DNA of 7,532 nt from Planctomycetaceae bacterium (GTDB lineage Bacteria; Planctomycetota; Planctomycetia; Pirellulales; UBA1268), in contig CANHYS010000087.1 in the NCBI GenBank assembly GCA_947464585.1, positions 1 to 7,532 of the forward strand, in the 5' to 3' direction. Shown piece after piece: positions 6,710 through 7,532 of the stretch; position 1 is the stretch's first letter; every line of letters starts with the position of its first letter. Position numbers and translations under genes: made by a program. Under the pieces are notes generated by a model. That model saw nothing but the letters and a program-made list of their open reading frames with translations, did no database searches and was not told where the DNA came from.

Positions 6710-7204
6710 ATGCATCCTGCCGCCCTGCCCGCCGATGATCTGCTCTTGCAGTGTGACGAAACCCGGACCCGTCGCTCAGGCCCCGGTGGCCAACATCGCA
6801 ACAAGGTGGAGACGGCCGTCGTGCTCGTGCACCGGCCGACGGGGCTTGCGGCGGAAGGTTCCGAGCGGAGGTCGCAGGCCGAAAACCGCCGTGTCGCACT
6901 GTGGCGGCTGCGGCTGACGCTGGCTCTTTCGCACCGAGAGACACCCCCGGTCGCTCCATCGGCCCTCTGGGCATCGCGGGTCCGCGGCAGGCAGCTCGTG
7001 ATCGCGGCGGACCACGACGACTATCCGGCGCTCGTCGCCGAGGCGCTCGACACGTTGATGGCGGTTGGCTTCGAGATGCGGCCGGCCGCCGACGCGCTCG
7101 GGGTGAGCATGTCGCAGCTCACGAAACTTTTCAGGAAGGTGCCCGCCGCGTGGGTGGCGGTCAATCGGCTCCGCGGCGAGGCGGGATTGCCGCCGTTGAA
7201 GTAG
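6710..7204 (+). CDS. Release-factor-like protein with GGQ (RF-1 domain) motif
   Basis: From ATG 6710 this is a 164-residue protein beginning MHPAALPADDLL. Residues about 13-72 form a class-I release-factor catalytic domain: RRSGPGGQHRNKVETAVVLV holds the GGQ loop at 26-28, and SERRSQAENRRVAL (51-64) matches the downstream helix. GGQ is the motif that hydrolyses peptidyl-tRNA in the ribosome. The stop-codon-reading domain of RF1/RF2 is absent, so this is a stand-alone GGQ protein in the broad class of ArfB and RF-like proteins. Unlike ArfB, it lacks a short, very basic C-terminal tail. Instead, residues about 84-164 form a separate domain (PSALWASRVRGRQLVI, then HDDYPALVAEALDTL) with a helix-turn-helix-like segment, AADALGVSMSQLTKLF (126-141). 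The role is probably ribosome rescue or an unknown peptidyl-ester hydrolysis. A GTG at 6695 overlaps the DUF2293 TGA by 4 bp and would add five residues (MSACH); I prefer the ATG because related proteins, as I recall them, begin MHPA. Confidence 0.88.
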   Translation: MHPAALPADDLLLQCDETRTRRSGPGGQHRNKVETAVVLVHRPTGLAAEGSERRSQAENRRVALWRLRLTLALSHRETPPVAPSALWASRVRGRQLVIAADHDDYPALVAEALDTLMAVGFEMRPAADALGVSMSQLTKLFRKVPAAWVAVNRLRGEAGLPPLK

Positions 7205-7227
7205 CCCGAATCTGTTGCGACGCGGAG

Positions 7228-7290
7228 TCCCCCGGCTTCCGCCGGGGGCTTCTATGCGGGGATAAGAGCCCGGAGCGCGAGCGATGGGAT
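7228..7290. repeat. Planctomycete-type hairpin repeat, unit 1
   Basis: This is the first of two 63-bp units that match at 55 of 63 positions and start 83 bp apart. Each unit has a perfect hairpin (CCCCCGGC, loop TTCC, GCCGGGGG), an AT-rich middle, and a 3' block of the form GCCCGGAGCG..AGCGATGGGA. In this unit the middle pairs poorly (CTTCTATG against GATAAGAG). From general familiarity, the 3' block, which reads ARSVSDG when translated, resembles a dispersed planctomycete repeat; a genome search would be needed to confirm that. Confidence 0.75.
7229..7254 (+). terminator. Stable GC hairpin, probable terminator after the GGQ gene
   Basis: CCCCCGGC (7229-7236), loop TTCC and GCCGGGGG (7241-7248) form a perfect 8-bp stem 25 bp after the GGQ-protein stop, followed by CTTCTA. 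The tail is only moderately T-rich, so strict intrinsic termination is uncertain. The location between convergent genes supports a terminator role. Confidence 0.5.
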
Positions 7291-7310
7291 GTGCGGCCGG
7301 CGGTTTGCGA

Positions 7311-7373
7311 TCCCCCGGCTTCCGCCGGGGGCTTTTATGCGCCCATAAAAGCCCGGAGCGTAAGCGATGGGAC
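7311..7373. repeat. Planctomycete-type hairpin repeat, unit 2
   Basis: The second unit repeats the GC hairpin exactly (7312-7319 with 7324-7331). Its middle is a perfect 11-bp dyad: GGGCTTTTATG (7329-7339), loop CGCC, CATAAAAGCCC (7344-7354). Bases 7329-7331 belong to both stems, so the hairpins exclude each other. The 3' block GCCCGGAGCGTAAGCGATGG (7351-7370) differs from unit 1 at two positions. CTTTTATG after the first stem makes this the more terminator-like of the two for plus-strand transcription. Confidence 0.75.
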
Positions 7374-7399
7374 GCCGCGGCATGCGTGCTGCGGCCAGC

Positions 7400-7532
7400 T
7401 CAGATGATCCTCGCGAGCACGAGCACGCCGAGGAGCCCCACCACCGACACGATCGACTCCATCACGGTCCAGCTCTTGAGCGTCTCGGCGATGCTGACGT
7501 TGAAATACTCCTTGAACATCCAGAAGGCCGAG
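7400..7532 (-). CDS. GntP-family gluconate-type permease, C-terminal fragment
   Basis: The reverse strand encodes the last 43 residues before the TGA at 7402-7400; the rest lies beyond the right edge. The fragment begins SAFWMFKEYFNVSIAETLKS and continues WTVMESIVSVVGLLGVLVLA, ending RII. The FWMFKEYF..S...TLK.W.VMESI pattern followed by a final hydrophobic helix is characteristic of GntP-family transporters, inner-membrane carriers that import gluconate and related sugar acids with protons. The gene converges on the GGQ gene, with the hairpin repeats between them. The substrate cannot be judged from the tail. The assignment rests on a short but distinctive stretch. Confidence 0.82.
   Translation of the reverse strand, partial: SAFWMFKEYFNVSIAETLKSWTVMESIVSVVGLLGVLVLARII

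Noticed and set aside
7228..7373. Possible CRISPR array
   Set aside because: There are only two units, each an imperfect 63-bp palindrome-rich repeat with a 20-bp gap, and no cas genes nearby.
6901..7407. 168-codon plus-strand open frame running through the hairpin repeats
   Set aside because: It overlaps the GGQ gene in another frame and then translates both repeat units (ending in an ARSVSDG-like string), an artefact that such repeats readily produce.

Overview
The window is GC-rich, densely coded bacterial DNA that almost certainly comes from a planctomycete (Planctomycetota, probably a Pirellula-type lineage). The strongest reason is the first gene, which has the PSCyt1 - DUF1549 (PSCyt2) - DUF1553 (PSD1) architecture that is greatly expanded in that phylum. 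Support also comes from a compact release-factor-like GGQ protein beginning MHPA and from a hairpin repeat whose translation reads ARSVSDG, both of which I recall as common in planctomycete genomes. No database search was possible.

Layout. Positions 1-2859 (minus) hold one uninterrupted 953-codon frame, cut by the left edge: an exported cytochrome-type protein with two CxxCH motifs and two apparent carbohydrate-binding-like modules between DUF1549 and DUF1553. After a 246-bp gap comes 3106-4308 (minus), an exported sialidase/BNR-type beta-propeller protein. A 317-bp divergent intergenic region (4309-4625) separates it from three plus-strand genes: a GAF-SpoIIE/PP2C phosphatase (4626-5948), a DUF2293 protein (6006-6698), and a GGQ release-factor-like protein (6710-7204, possibly from 6695). 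The convergent gap 7205-7399 carries two copies of an 83-bp-spaced hairpin repeat. The window closes with the last 43 codons of a GntP-family gluconate-type permease on the minus strand (7400 to the right edge).

How the genes may fit together. The two minus-strand exported proteins look like part of the planctomycete apparatus for glycan or sulfated-polysaccharide breakdown, and the GntP-type permease would import a sugar acid, but no operon links it to them. The plus-strand group is regulatory or translational. The phosphatase belongs to the class that dephosphorylates STAS anti-anti-sigma factors, but no partner kinase or STAS gene is visible. The DUF2293 and GGQ genes are 11 bp apart, or overlap by 4 bp if the GTG start is used, so they are probably co-translated.

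The most interesting non-coding signals are two. One is a pair of closely similar elements (2948-2993 and 4547-4590) that share CCATTCCACCGC followed by a T-rich tract, each enclosed by a different inverted repeat. The other is the twin hairpin repeat at 7228-7373, whose second copy can form two mutually exclusive stems. I did not find clear evidence of a complete new defence or mobile system.
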